From positions 1 to 5,755 of the forward strand of contig JAKJEP010000233.1 of assembly GCA_022705365.1 (NCBI GenBank): a stretch of DNA of 5,755 nucleotides, in the 5' to 3' direction. Under the pieces are notes generated by a model. The model was given only the letters and a program-made list of their open reading frames with translations, was not told where the DNA came from and made no database searches. Positions 1 through 5,755 of this stretch are shown one piece after another. A program made the position numbers and the translations under genes. The DNA is from Planctomycetota bacterium (lineage in GTDB: Bacteria > Planctomycetota > Phycisphaerae > Sedimentisphaerales > SM23-30). Position 1 is the first letter of the stretch. Every line of letters begins with the position of its first letter.

Positions 1-62
1 GTGAGTTGCCGGTCTTATAAGCTACAAGATTTATCGGTTCTGTAATATAGAGTTGAATTTCT
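1..62. other. Non-coding stretch after the lipoprotein gene, nothing recognised
   Basis: This short A+T-rich stretch contains no supported gene. I looked for an intrinsic terminator on the minus strand and found no GC-rich hairpin followed by a T run. Only an 8-bp palindrome CTTATAAG at 14-21 is visible, which is too short to interpret. Confidence 0.4.
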
Positions 63-536
63 TTACTCCATGGTTGAAGGTTCGGCTGGGCAGGTTTCTT
101 CATAGGGAATATTGTATGTGGTGATTAGCAGAGGGAAATTACCGCGGCTGGCCTGCTGCCGGCAGGGGGGGCTTTGCACCATATCCACGGGCAGCTTGAT
201 GATATTGCCAAGGAATATAAGGGGGCTGCCCGCCAACGACAGGATATCGTCCTGCCGATAGATCTGAGCGGGACCGCGGCAGGTACTGCGGGATTCGAAG
301 CAATCCTGCAGGTAAAGGGAGTGGTGCGGTACGGCGATATTTTCATAGGAGACGATTTTTTCGTTCCAGCCGCGGCTGGGATGGGCGGTCTGCCAGCCGG
401 CAATGGTGGAACAGACTGTTTCCGATGAGGGGGGAACAGGGGAGCTACTCCGGCAACCGGCCATGAGGAGAAGGGCGGCAGCCAGTCCGATAAAACGTCC
501 CTGGTTATAATTCCTGGTTTTTAGCAAAAGGTTCAT
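63..536 (-). CDS. Small predicted lipoprotein, function unknown, directly downstream of guaB
   Basis: This is a 157-residue protein that I do not recognise as a named family. It starts with a basic, polar n-region (K6, R8, R14), followed by a hydrophobic core at residues 15-26 and the lipobox L-M-A-G-C, with C28 as the predicted lipidated residue. That is a typical signal peptidase II site. Residue +2 is Arg rather than Asp, which under the enterobacterial Lol rule would favour the outer membrane. Residues 29-38 are a Ser/Pro-rich linker. The mature part holds five further cysteines (C42, C79, C86, C125, C149), which may form disulfides in the periplasm. A hydrophobic patch at about 105-121 contains Lys and Asp, so it is unlikely to be a membrane span. 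The ATG lies 6 bp after the guaB stop, and a GGAGG is present inside the guaB end, so co-transcription and coupled translation are likely. The reading frame and export signal are secure; the role is unknown. Confidence 0.85.
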   Translation of the reverse strand: MNLLLKTRNYNQGRFIGLAAALLLMAGCRSSSPVPPSSETVCSTIAGWQTAHPSRGWNEKIVSYENIAVPHHSLYLQDCFESRSTCRGPAQIYRQDDILSLAGSPLIFLGNIIKLPVDMVQSPPCRQQASRGNFPLLITTYNIPYEETCPAEPSTME

Positions 537-542
537 TTTGGA

Positions 543-2015
543 TTATTCCTCCATGGAAATCAGAAACGACTGGTAGTTGGGAGCCTCTTTGGTGATGGCG
601 ATATCGTGGGGGTGATTCTCGCGGACGGAGGCGGGGGAGATTTTGATAAAGCGGGAATTTTTGCGCAGGGCCTCGATGTTGGGCGTGCCGCAGTAGCCCA
701 TGCCCGCCTTGAGGCCGCCGACAAGCTGATAGACGAACTCCGCCAGGGTACCGCGGTAGGGGACGCGTCCTTCGACGCCTTCGGGGACCATTTTGCCGCG
801 GTCCTGTTTGGAGGACTGGCCGTAGCGTTCGGCGCTGCCGGTGACCATGGCGCCGAGGGAACCCATGCCGCGGTATTCCTTGAATTGCCGGCCCTTGTAG
901 ATGACCAGGGTGCCGGGGGATTCTTCCAGGCCGGCGAAGAGGGAGCCGAGCATGACGGTCGAGGCCCCGGCAGCCAGGGCTTTGGTGATATCGCCGCTGT
1001 GCCGGATGCCGCCGTCGGCGATGATGGGGACCCCACATTCGTCGGCGGCCCGGGCACAATCCATAATGGCGGTAATCTGGGGGACGCCGACGCCGGAGAC
1101 GACGCGGGTGGTGCAGATGGAACCGGGGCCGATACCGACGCGAATGGCATCGGCACCGGCCTCGACCAGGTCACGGACCGCCTGGCCGGTGGCGACATTG
1201 CCGGCGACGATGTCGATGCGGTATTGTTTGCGAATCTGTTTGACGGTTTCGATGACATTTTTCGAGTGCCCGTGCGCGGAATCGACCATGATGACATCGA
1301 CATCGTGGGCAATCAATTGTTCCACCCGGTCGTAATCATGGACACCGACGGAGGCCCCGACCCGCAGTCGGCCGCGGGCATCCTTGCTGGCGTTGGGGAA
1401 CTGCTGCATCCGCTCGATATCCCGCATGGTAATCAGGCCGGCCAGGCTGCCGTCGGGATGGATCAGGAGGAGTTTTTCGACCTTGTGCTTGTTGAGTATC
1501 GCCTCGGCCTGTTCGAGGGTGGTGTCGGGCGAGCTGGTGACCAGGTTTTCGGCGGTCATGACGGATTCGATTTTCTGGTTAAAGTCTTCGAGGAATTTCA
1601 GGTCGCGGCGGGTAAGGATGCCGACGAGTTTGCCGTTATTCACAATGGGGATGCCGGAGACATTCTGCTCGGCCATGAGTTCACGGGCCTTGCCGACGGA
1701 GTCGCCCGGTCCGAGAGTAACCGGATCGAGGATGATGCCGTTTTCGCTGCGTTTGACTTTTTCGACTTCGCGGGTCTGGTTTTTGATGGAAAGGTTTTTA
1801 TGGATGACTCCCAGTCCGCCTTCCTGGGCCAGGGCGATGGCCAGGGCGGACTCGGTCACGGTGTCCATGGGGGAGCTGATCAGGGGGATATTGATGGCGA
1901 TATTGCGGGTGAAGCGGGTGCTGGTGTCGGCCTGCGAGGGGAGAAAGTCGCTACGGTCCGGCAACAGTAAAACATCGTCAAAGGTAATGGCTTCCTTGAT
2001 GATTTTGTCATCCAT
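543..2015 (-). CDS. guaB: Inosine-5'-monophosphate dehydrogenase (IMPDH), EC 1.1.1.205
   Basis: GuaB oxidises IMP to XMP with NAD+, the committed step of guanine nucleotide synthesis, in the cytosol and as a tetramer. The protein is 490 residues, the normal bacterial length, and looks intact. Visible landmarks are the N-terminal T-F-D-D-V-L-L-L-P (11-19), the S-S-P-M-D motif (47-51) and two CBS repeats at about 94-150 and 152-208 inserted in the TIM barrel. The NAD-site D245-S246 lies in D-S-A-H-G-H-S, and G-N-V-A-T is at 272-276. The active-site loop G-P-G-S-I-C-T-T has catalytic C301. IMP-binding A-D-G-G-I-R is at 333-338 with D334, and Y-R-G-M-G-S-L-G-A-M is at 381-390. The flap carries the catalytic R397-Y398 pair, and E-G-R-V-P-Y is near 415-420. 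The ATG start is supported by a GAGG seven bases upstream and by the family N-terminus. A promoter lies in the gap upstream, and a lipoprotein gene follows after 6 bp. guaA, a common partner, is not in the window. Confidence 0.98.
   Translation of the reverse strand: MDDKIIKEAITFDDVLLLPDRSDFLPSQADTSTRFTRNIAINIPLISSPMDTVTESALAIALAQEGGLGVIHKNLSIKNQTREVEKVKRSENGIILDPVTLGPGDSVGKARELMAEQNVSGIPIVNNGKLVGILTRRDLKFLEDFNQKIESVMTAENLVTSSPDTTLEQAEAILNKHKVEKLLLIHPDGSLAGLITMRDIERMQQFPNASKDARGRLRVGASVGVHDYDRVEQLIAHDVDVIMVDSAHGHSKNVIETVKQIRKQYRIDIVAGNVATGQAVRDLVEAGADAIRVGIGPGSICTTRVVSGVGVPQITAIMDCARAADECGVPIIADGGIRHSGDITKALAAGASTVMLGSLFAGLEESPGTLVIYKGRQFKEYRGMGSLGAMVTGSAERYGQSSKQDRGKMVPEGVEGRVPYRGTLAEFVYQLVGGLKAGMGYCGTPNIEALRKNSRFIKISPASVRENHPHDIAITKEAPNYQSFLISMEE
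548..552 (-). promoter_or_regulatory. Shine-Dalgarno of the lipoprotein gene, inside the guaB end
   Basis: On the minus strand the sequence reads GGAGG, 11 bases before the lipoprotein ATG at 536-534. It overlaps the last codons of guaB. Ribosomes ending guaB would finish almost on top of the next start, which suggests translational coupling. The spacing is slightly long. Confidence 0.6.
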
Positions 2016-2022
2016 CTAAAAA

Positions 2023-2026
2023 CCTC
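2023..2026 (-). promoter_or_regulatory. guaB ribosome binding site
   Basis: The minus strand reads GAGG with seven bases between it and the ATG at 2015-2013. This is good spacing and agrees with the conserved IMPDH N-terminus, so it fixes the guaB start. Confidence 0.7.
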
Positions 2027-2082
2027 GTATCTGTTTGTCGGTAAAGAAATTAGGTGCTACAAGCCCTTTTTATTAATCCCAT

Positions 2083-2111
2083 AGTTTACCGCTGGGGAGG
2101 GGAATCGTCAA
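2083..2111 (-). promoter_or_regulatory. Predicted sigma70-type promoter of guaB
   Basis: On the minus strand there is a -35 box TTGACG (2111-2106, five of six consensus bases), a 17-base spacer, and a -10 box TAAACT (2088-2083, four of six, including the first T, the second A and the last T). Transcription would begin near 2076-2078, giving a leader of about 60 bases before the guaB ATG. The site lies in the only sizeable non-coding gap of the window, upstream of a housekeeping gene. The location and optimal spacing make it credible. It is a sequence match only, and promoter consensus in this organism is not known. Confidence 0.6.
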
Positions 2112-2114
2112 GCT

Positions 2115-2124
2115 GCAAATTTGC
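2115..2124. promoter_or_regulatory. Ten-base palindrome upstream of the guaB -35 box, possible operator
   Basis: The sequence GCAAATTTGC is a perfect 10-bp palindrome that ends three bases upstream of the predicted -35 element. Its position would suit a transcription factor site, but the flanking bases do not extend the symmetry and only one copy is present. It does not form a terminator: there is no GC-rich stem and no T tract. It may be chance. Confidence 0.2.
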
Positions 2125-2152
2125 CGTGATAATTTTTGCGGGCAGCAGGTTA

Positions 2153-3973
2153 TCATTTCTTTAAGCGAAATATGTTTATGTATCGTTTGGGAGTTGCGAC
2201 GATTTGCGTTACAAATTCATAGGGGCCAACATTTTGGGGCCGGTTCAGCATGTTGATATCCTGGATCCCCCATAGTTTGTAATATCTTCCGCCCACATTA
2301 AAACCGATCCGGGAATCCCAGGCCACGTAGGTAATATTCTGAGTATAACATTGGTTGATAAAATCATCGGCATTTTTTCCGATAATAGTCTGCTTAGCAA
2401 CAAAGGCGCTGCTCTGTTTCGGAGCAAAAATCCTAACGATATGTGGCATGGATGTGACCATTTTGGTGTCGGGTTCGGCATGAGCGACATACCAGTCTGC
2501 CAGCAGTTTGAACTCTATATCCAGTTTTCCATCTTGTACTGTGGAAGCAAGAGTAAATTGATTGGATAGAATCATGAGACACAGTAAAACACTGCCTACT
2601 ACGAGGCTGAAAATACCCCGCATATTTTGCATGGGCAGTATTTTCGCTACCAATATTACCAGTACCGATGCGATGGCCACATGGGGTATATGTCTGGAGA
2701 CCGGACTTATGGGAGATAATTTTTCAAGGCAGGGATATAAATAGAAAATCCATATGCACAAGAAGAACAACAGGATTACCTGTAACCCTACTATCGCTGC
2801 GGATGAGATTTTATTGCTATTCTGAATCAGGAGGTAAAACTTTTCCAAACCATAAAACAGCAGAAGTAATTGAATCCAATTTGTCATGATGCAATAACGA
2901 GGATCAATCACAGAATAAGCAATATGAATGATCGTATAAAGAACCAGGAAGATTGCATAGGCAAGAATTTCCCATTGCCGCTTCCAAACGCCATATCCAA
3001 ACGCCCAGAAAGAACCGATGGTCAGCATTATTTTTGTAAAGAAGGAAAACCAGACTGTCAGGCGGGGAGGCCAGGAGGGCGGGAATATAAAAAGCGGCTG
3101 AATCGATGCTCTCCAGATTAAGGCCAGATATTCCAGCGGAACATTTTTCCCTTCGGCAGTCACTCCCATTTCTTTGAGATAATGAGTAGTGCCGGTTGAA
3201 TGCCAGTTTACGATCAGACCTGCCATCCATGCTAACAGGGGAATCGCAGCCAGAAAAGACCATACAAAAGCCATCAGACGATCTTTCCTGGTTTTGGCTT
3301 CTATTTGATTTAGTAGAAAAGTAACCACAATGAGGGCGGCCCCTTCATATCGGACCATCATCGCAATGGAAGCAAAAAGATATGCCCAGCGGGATCTCCG
3401 GGATAGGAAAAAGAAGGTCAAAACCGTGAAAAAAAACAAAGGAATTTCCGCAATCGGTTCCTGAAAATACTGGATAGTCCAAGGATTTATCAGGGAAAGA
3501 ATGCTGATTATAAAGGCAGGGAAACAACCGATGGTTTTCCTGCAGGTAAGCCAGATGAGAAGGCCGGTAAAGGGGAAGATCAGGGCATTTAGTAAACGAC
3601 CGGCAGTCAGATCGGGATGCTGACCGCCGACAAAATAACTTATAATGGCCTGTAAAAGCCCTACAACCGGAGCTCTTTTGTCACCCCAGGGAATATCCCC
3701 CAAAAGGATTTGATGGCCCACTCGAACAAAGGCAGGAAAATCAGGGCTGGGAACTACTTTGTGATCAAAGTAAATGACCGCTTCATACACACCGAAACCA
3801 AGCAGAACCACAGCTACGATATAGTTATAATAGTGAGGCGAGGATTTCGAAATTATCCGATCGTCAATCCTGCCAGGCTCATGTGCCTTCCCGGGAGAAG
3901 TATTAACACCTTTCTTTTTTGTTAAAAAACTTTTTCTTTCCTTTACATTTATCTTAATTTTATTTCGTCCCAT
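2153..3973 (-). CDS. Predicted GT-C (GT39/ArnT-like) membrane glycosyltransferase
   Basis: The product is a polytopic inner-membrane protein of 606 residues counted from the ATG at 3973. Such enzymes transfer a sugar from a polyprenyl-phosphate donor to lipid or protein acceptors on the periplasmic side. After a Lys/Arg-rich cytosolic tail (about 1-48) comes the first membrane span (about 50-69), then a loop with S-P-D-F-P-A-F. Its D78 occupies the place of the catalytic Asp of the family D-E motif, followed by D-K-R-A-P (98-102), the usual position of the K-P-P-type motif. Roughly a dozen spans follow to about residue 471. Other family-like marks are F-Q-E-P (E172), V-R-Y-E-G (R208, E210) and D-P-R-Y (357-360). 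The last 130 residues form a soluble domain with V-A-W-D-S-R, as in many GT-C proteins. A TTG at 3994 touches the upstream stop but has no Shine-Dalgarno; the ATG has GGAAAAAG eleven bases before it. The gene is more A+T-rich than both neighbours. The class is fairly sure; substrate and acceptor are unknown. Confidence 0.78.
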   Translation of the reverse strand: MGRNKIKINVKERKSFLTKKKGVNTSPGKAHEPGRIDDRIISKSSPHYYNYIVAVVLLGFGVYEAVIYFDHKVVPSPDFPAFVRVGHQILLGDIPWGDKRAPVVGLLQAIISYFVGGQHPDLTAGRLLNALIFPFTGLLIWLTCRKTIGCFPAFIISILSLINPWTIQYFQEPIAEIPLFFFTVLTFFFLSRRSRWAYLFASIAMMVRYEGAALIVVTFLLNQIEAKTRKDRLMAFVWSFLAAIPLLAWMAGLIVNWHSTGTTHYLKEMGVTAEGKNVPLEYLALIWRASIQPLFIFPPSWPPRLTVWFSFFTKIMLTIGSFWAFGYGVWKRQWEILAYAIFLVLYTIIHIAYSVIDPRYCIMTNWIQLLLLFYGLEKFYLLIQNSNKISSAAIVGLQVILLFFLCIWIFYLYPCLEKLSPISPVSRHIPHVAIASVLVILVAKILPMQNMRGIFSLVVGSVLLCLMILSNQFTLASTVQDGKLDIEFKLLADWYVAHAEPDTKMVTSMPHIVRIFAPKQSSAFVAKQTIIGKNADDFINQCYTQNITYVAWDSRIGFNVGGRYYKLWGIQDINMLNRPQNVGPYEFVTQIVATPKRYINIFRLKK

Positions 3974-3984
3974 AAAATTAAATG

Positions 3985-3992
3985 CTTTTTCC
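3985..3992 (-). promoter_or_regulatory. Weak Shine-Dalgarno deciding the glycosyltransferase start
   Basis: The minus strand reads GGAAAAAG, ending eleven bases before the ATG at 3973-3971. It is a weak match, but the alternative TTG at 3994-3992 has no purine-rich site before it, so the ATG is preferred. Confidence 0.4.
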
Positions 3993-3994
3993 AA

Positions 3995-5452
3995 TTAGAA
4001 TGTGGAATCTTCAGATTCGTCCATGTCAGATTCATCCATATCCTCCGACTGGTTTTCTTCAGGTTCCATAGCGGGTTCCATGCCCGGCTGCATGCCTGCT
4101 TGCGGGCCCATGGCGGCCTGCATGCCGACGGCGGCGAGGGATTTGATCAGATCACCGGGGACGAAGATTTCGCCCCTGGCCCGGCCGTTCTCCAGAATGG
4201 CTGACATGCCAACGGTACCCTGAATCTGGCTAAACATCCCGGTCATCATCATGACCATGGGATTCATACCCGGCTGGCCCTGCATATTGGACATCATGCC
4301 CATCATCGATTGCATATAAGGCCCGATATTAATAAAAGCATAAACGTTGGCCTGGGAGGGCAGATTGGCGGCCGCCTGGGCGATATTGGCATCCTTGTCG
4401 AGGCCGGTGGGATTGTTTTTGGCAAGAGTAATTGCCTGCTGCAAGGCCCCTTCGCCGGTGCAGGCGGCAGTCTGGTGTTCGTTAATTATGCAAATTTGTT
4501 TGGACATGGTGTTCTTTCCGCCGGTCAACATGGTCATGGCCTGTGCGGATTCGGCGGGCACATTCATTTGCGAGAGATCCATAATGGCTTCGTCATAGCT
4601 GAGGTTTTCGACCTTGCCGGCATTGGGAGTAAAGGTCAGAGGGACTTTTGTGCCCATCTGACCTGATACTTTGGTAAAGGCGGCCGAGAGAGACTGGGCG
4701 TTTTTAAGGATTTGCTTGATATTGGGATAATCGCCGATGCTGATCATTTGCATACCGCCGGCCGGATTGGGATTGGCGGGGGGGTACATGGCAACACTGC
4801 CGCTGTCCAGTTGGCTGAACAACTGGGTTAATTGTTTTTTCAGATCATTCAGATCGTCGGCCTTCAATTTGCCGGCCAGTTGGGGATCCCCGGACATGGC
4901 ATCGACCGCGGTATTGATGAGATTGGCGGCGACTTTGGGGTCCCACTTGAAGGCGGCGGCGGTAAGGAAATTGCCGGTCGGCAGATTCGCCAGGGAAGCA
5001 ACGCCGGTTTTGGGATGATTGCTGAGATAATTGGCCATGACCGTACCGGGCTGGGCCTGGGTTTCGATCTGGAGATTGATGCCGTTATTGGCCAGCCGCA
5101 GGGCTGCCGAGAGATTCTGAAGTTCACAGAGGCGGTCCACGGCTATGTTCATCAGGCTGGCCATGCCGGGATTCTGGTTGAGCTGGGCATCCTGAGTCAG
5201 ACCTGTTTTCATTTTCTCACGGAAGGCCGGGAGGACTTTCTCCAGCTTAAAGAAAAGAGCCGCATCCGCTTTGTCAAATAACTGCTGGTCTGGTTCAGCA
5301 AGTTTAATCCCTTTGGGTAGGCCCGAAACTTTGGCCAGAGCTGGAGCACTGTTGCACAGGAGCAGGTGTTTGGGGAAGGGCTTGAGGAACATGCCCTTGT
5401 CCGGAACGGACCAGGTACCAGGGGCGGCGGCATCTTCCACCGCACTCATCAT
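3995..5452 (-). CDS. Downstream part of an interrupted secreted protein of unknown function
   Basis: This is a 485-residue open frame starting at the first ATG after an in-frame TAA at 5486-5488. The eleven codons between that stop and this ATG (I-P-V-T-D-S-K-A-A-L-G) read as ordinary protein, and the frame is the same as the piece upstream. I therefore take it as the C-terminal five-sixths of one gene and not as a separate gene. No convincing Shine-Dalgarno precedes the ATG. The sequence is an alpha/beta mixture of short hydrophobic strands and Ala/Leu-rich helices, with no catalytic motif I recognise. In style it resembles DUF3352-like secreted proteins, which I infer from pattern only. Cysteines occur at 33, 109, 321 and 331. 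Residues 380-406 contain 12 methionines. The ending at about 464-485 is strongly acidic with a repeated D-M-D-E-S. The glycosyltransferase gene begins just after the stop. This fragment lacks its own export signal, so if made alone it would stay in the cytosol. Confidence 0.7.
   Translation of the reverse strand: MMSAVEDAAAPGTWSVPDKGMFLKPFPKHLLLCNSAPALAKVSGLPKGIKLAEPDQQLFDKADAALFFKLEKVLPAFREKMKTGLTQDAQLNQNPGMASLMNIAVDRLCELQNLSAALRLANNGINLQIETQAQPGTVMANYLSNHPKTGVASLANLPTGNFLTAAAFKWDPKVAANLINTAVDAMSGDPQLAGKLKADDLNDLKKQLTQLFSQLDSGSVAMYPPANPNPAGGMQMISIGDYPNIKQILKNAQSLSAAFTKVSGQMGTKVPLTFTPNAGKVENLSYDEAIMDLSQMNVPAESAQAMTMLTGGKNTMSKQICIINEHQTAACTGEGALQQAITLAKNNPTGLDKDANIAQAAANLPSQANVYAFINIGPYMQSMMGMMSNMQGQPGMNPMVMMMTGMFSQIQGTVGMSAILENGRARGEIFVPGDLIKSLAAVGMQAAMGPQAGMQPGMEPAMEPEENQSEDMDESDMDESEDSTF
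3998..4063 (-). other. Acidic C-terminal tail with a short tandem repeat
   Basis: The last 22 residues (464-485) are almost all Glu, Asp, Ser, Met, Gln or Asn. They hold two consecutive copies of D-M-D-E-S, encoded by a 15-base near-repeat at about 4014-4043. A preceding G-M-Q-P-G-M-E-P-A-M-E-P stretch is also repetitive. The tail is probably disordered and looks like replication-slippage growth. Confidence 0.6.
4235..4315 (-). other. Methionine-rich segment of the secreted protein
   Basis: Residues 380-406 of the 485-residue frame contain 12 Met in 27 positions, in M-x-x-M-M, M-M-x-x-M and M-M-M arrangements. Methionine clusters in exported proteins can bind Cu(I) or form flexible hydrophobic helices. 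Neither role can be shown here. No His or Cys lies among the methionines. Confidence 0.6.
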
Positions 5453-5485
5453 GCCCAGGGCGGCCTTGCTGTCGGTGACGGGGAT

Positions 5486-5488
5486 TTA
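5486..5488 (-). other. In-frame TAA interrupting the secreted-protein gene
   Basis: The codon context on the minus strand is GTT TAA ATC. The same frame is open for at least 89 codons before it and about 496 codons after it, with continuous protein character. One base change could convert TAA to TAT or TAC (Tyr), TTA (Leu), CAA, GAA, AAA or TCA. A general TAA reassignment is not plausible, because the lipoprotein, guaB and this gene itself all end at TAA where homology or context expects an end. Confidence 0.75.
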
Positions 5489-5755
5489 AACCGCCATCGA
5501 TTCTTCCATATTGTCCAGATCGGTAAAGGCCAGAGCGACTCCCTGAGAGGCGTCCAGCAGGCCCGGAATTCCCATCTGCATGGCCAGGAGCTGGTCCACG
5601 CTAATGGGCATGTCGGGGGAAATCAATCCCATCTGCTGGGCGAAAGAGGTTATTTTCGGCCCTAATTCGGAGATGGGTTTGGTAGCGATAACCAGGATGG
5701 CATCGGCGGGCATTTCGTTGAAGATGGCTGGGGCTGCCGCCTGGCAAAAGCCGAC
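5486..5755 (-). CDS. N-terminal part of the interrupted secreted protein, cut by the window edge
   Basis: The frame is open to the window edge and gives 89 residues before a TAA at 5486-5488. The true start lies beyond 5755. The first residues visible, V-G-F-C-Q-A-A-A-P-A, look like the end of a hydrophobic signal-peptide core with an A-x-A type signal peptidase I site. The Cys is not in a proper lipobox because Phe precedes it. The mature protein then opens with I-F-N-E-M-P-A-D-A-I-L-V-I-A, an N-terminal strand. The Met at 5713 is therefore internal and not the start. The later segment M-G-I-P-G-L-L-D-A-S-Q-G-V-A-L-A-F and the ending S-M-A-V are cut off by the stop in what appears to be a beta strand, which resumes as I-P-V-T-D in the same frame. 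As it stands the product would be a short exported fragment, probably not functional. Confidence 0.65.
   Translation of the reverse strand, partial: VGFCQAAAPAIFNEMPADAILVIATKPISELGPKITSFAQQMGLISPDMPISVDQLLAMQMGIPGLLDASQGVALAFTDLDNMEESMAV

Noticed and set aside
505..1312. Two further minus-strand frames overlapping guaB (505-1059 and 560-1312), rich in Arg or in Pro/Ser
   Set aside because: They are out-of-frame readings of guaB with biased composition and no start signals. The IMPDH frame explains the DNA fully.
606..1970. A 454-codon open frame on the plus strand opposite guaB, very rich in Gly, Asp and Ala
   Set aside because: It is the antisense shadow of guaB, which is certain. The open frame follows from the G+C-rich codon use, and the translation has low-complexity composition and no recognisable domain.
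2016..2082. Possible purine riboswitch in the guaB leader
   Set aside because: The leader from the predicted start is only about 60 bases and shows no purine-aptamer three-way junction or terminator hairpin, so it is too short for an aptamer plus expression platform.
3992..3994. TTG as start of the glycosyltransferase, giving 613 residues
   Set aside because: It touches the upstream stop directly and has no Shine-Dalgarno. The ATG 21 bases later has a purine-rich site at usable spacing, and both starts leave the membrane region unchanged.
4005..4018. Inverted repeat GAATCT-TC-AGATTC at the end of the secreted-protein gene
   Set aside because: The arms are only 6 bp with a 2-base centre, A+T-rich and inside coding sequence, with no T run after it. 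It is not a terminator and is probably chance.
5480..5495. Programmed frameshift at the GTTTAAA run
   Set aside because: The protein continues in the same frame on both sides of the stop, so a frameshift would not restore it. The heptamer also does not fit the usual slippery pattern in this phase.
5486..5713. A separate 75-residue gene starting at the ATG at 5713
   Set aside because: The frame stays open upstream to the window edge and carries a signal-peptide end, so this ATG is internal to a longer gene.

Overview
All genes in this window are read from the minus strand, so transcription runs from the right edge (5755) towards position 1. Protein style suggests a Gram-negative-type bacterium: Sec and lipoprotein export signals and a large GT-C membrane enzyme. 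The secreted protein on the right and the C-terminal style of the membrane enzyme remind me of Planctomycetota (Phycisphaerae-like), but this is an impression and not a proven assignment. Base composition is uneven. The guaB region is clearly G+C-rich, the secreted-protein region is intermediate, and the membrane-protein gene is visibly A+T-rich.

Layout in the direction of transcription. (1) From 5755 to 3995 there is one long reading frame for a secreted protein of unknown function. It enters from outside the window with the end of a signal peptide and is broken by a single in-frame TAA at 5486-5488. The frame and protein style continue unchanged after the stop, so the 89-residue piece and the 485-residue piece look like two parts of one gene. 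The downstream part ends in a methionine-rich stretch and an acidic tail. (2) From 3973 to 2153 lies a polytopic membrane protein of about 606 residues with the layout of a GT-C (GT39/ArnT-like) lipid-linked-sugar glycosyltransferase. (3) A 137-bp gap at 2016-2152 carries a good sigma70-type promoter for guaB. (4) From 2015 to 543 is guaB, a complete IMP dehydrogenase with CBS domains and all key catalytic residues. (5) From 536 to 63 is a small cysteine-containing lipoprotein of unknown function. It sits 6 bp after guaB, and its Shine-Dalgarno sequence lies inside the guaB end. (6) Positions 1-62 hold no feature I can support.

How they work together: guaB and the lipoprotein gene very probably form one transcript from the promoter at 2083-2111. 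The lipoprotein has no evident link to purine synthesis. The glycosyltransferase gene abuts the secreted-protein gene and may be co-transcribed with it, but its base composition sets it apart from both neighbours. I found no RNA genes, CRISPR arrays, insertion sequences or attachment sites. Nothing here is convincing as a complete undescribed system. The most notable points are the interrupted secreted-protein gene, the guaB-coupled lipoprotein and the compositionally foreign glycosyltransferase.
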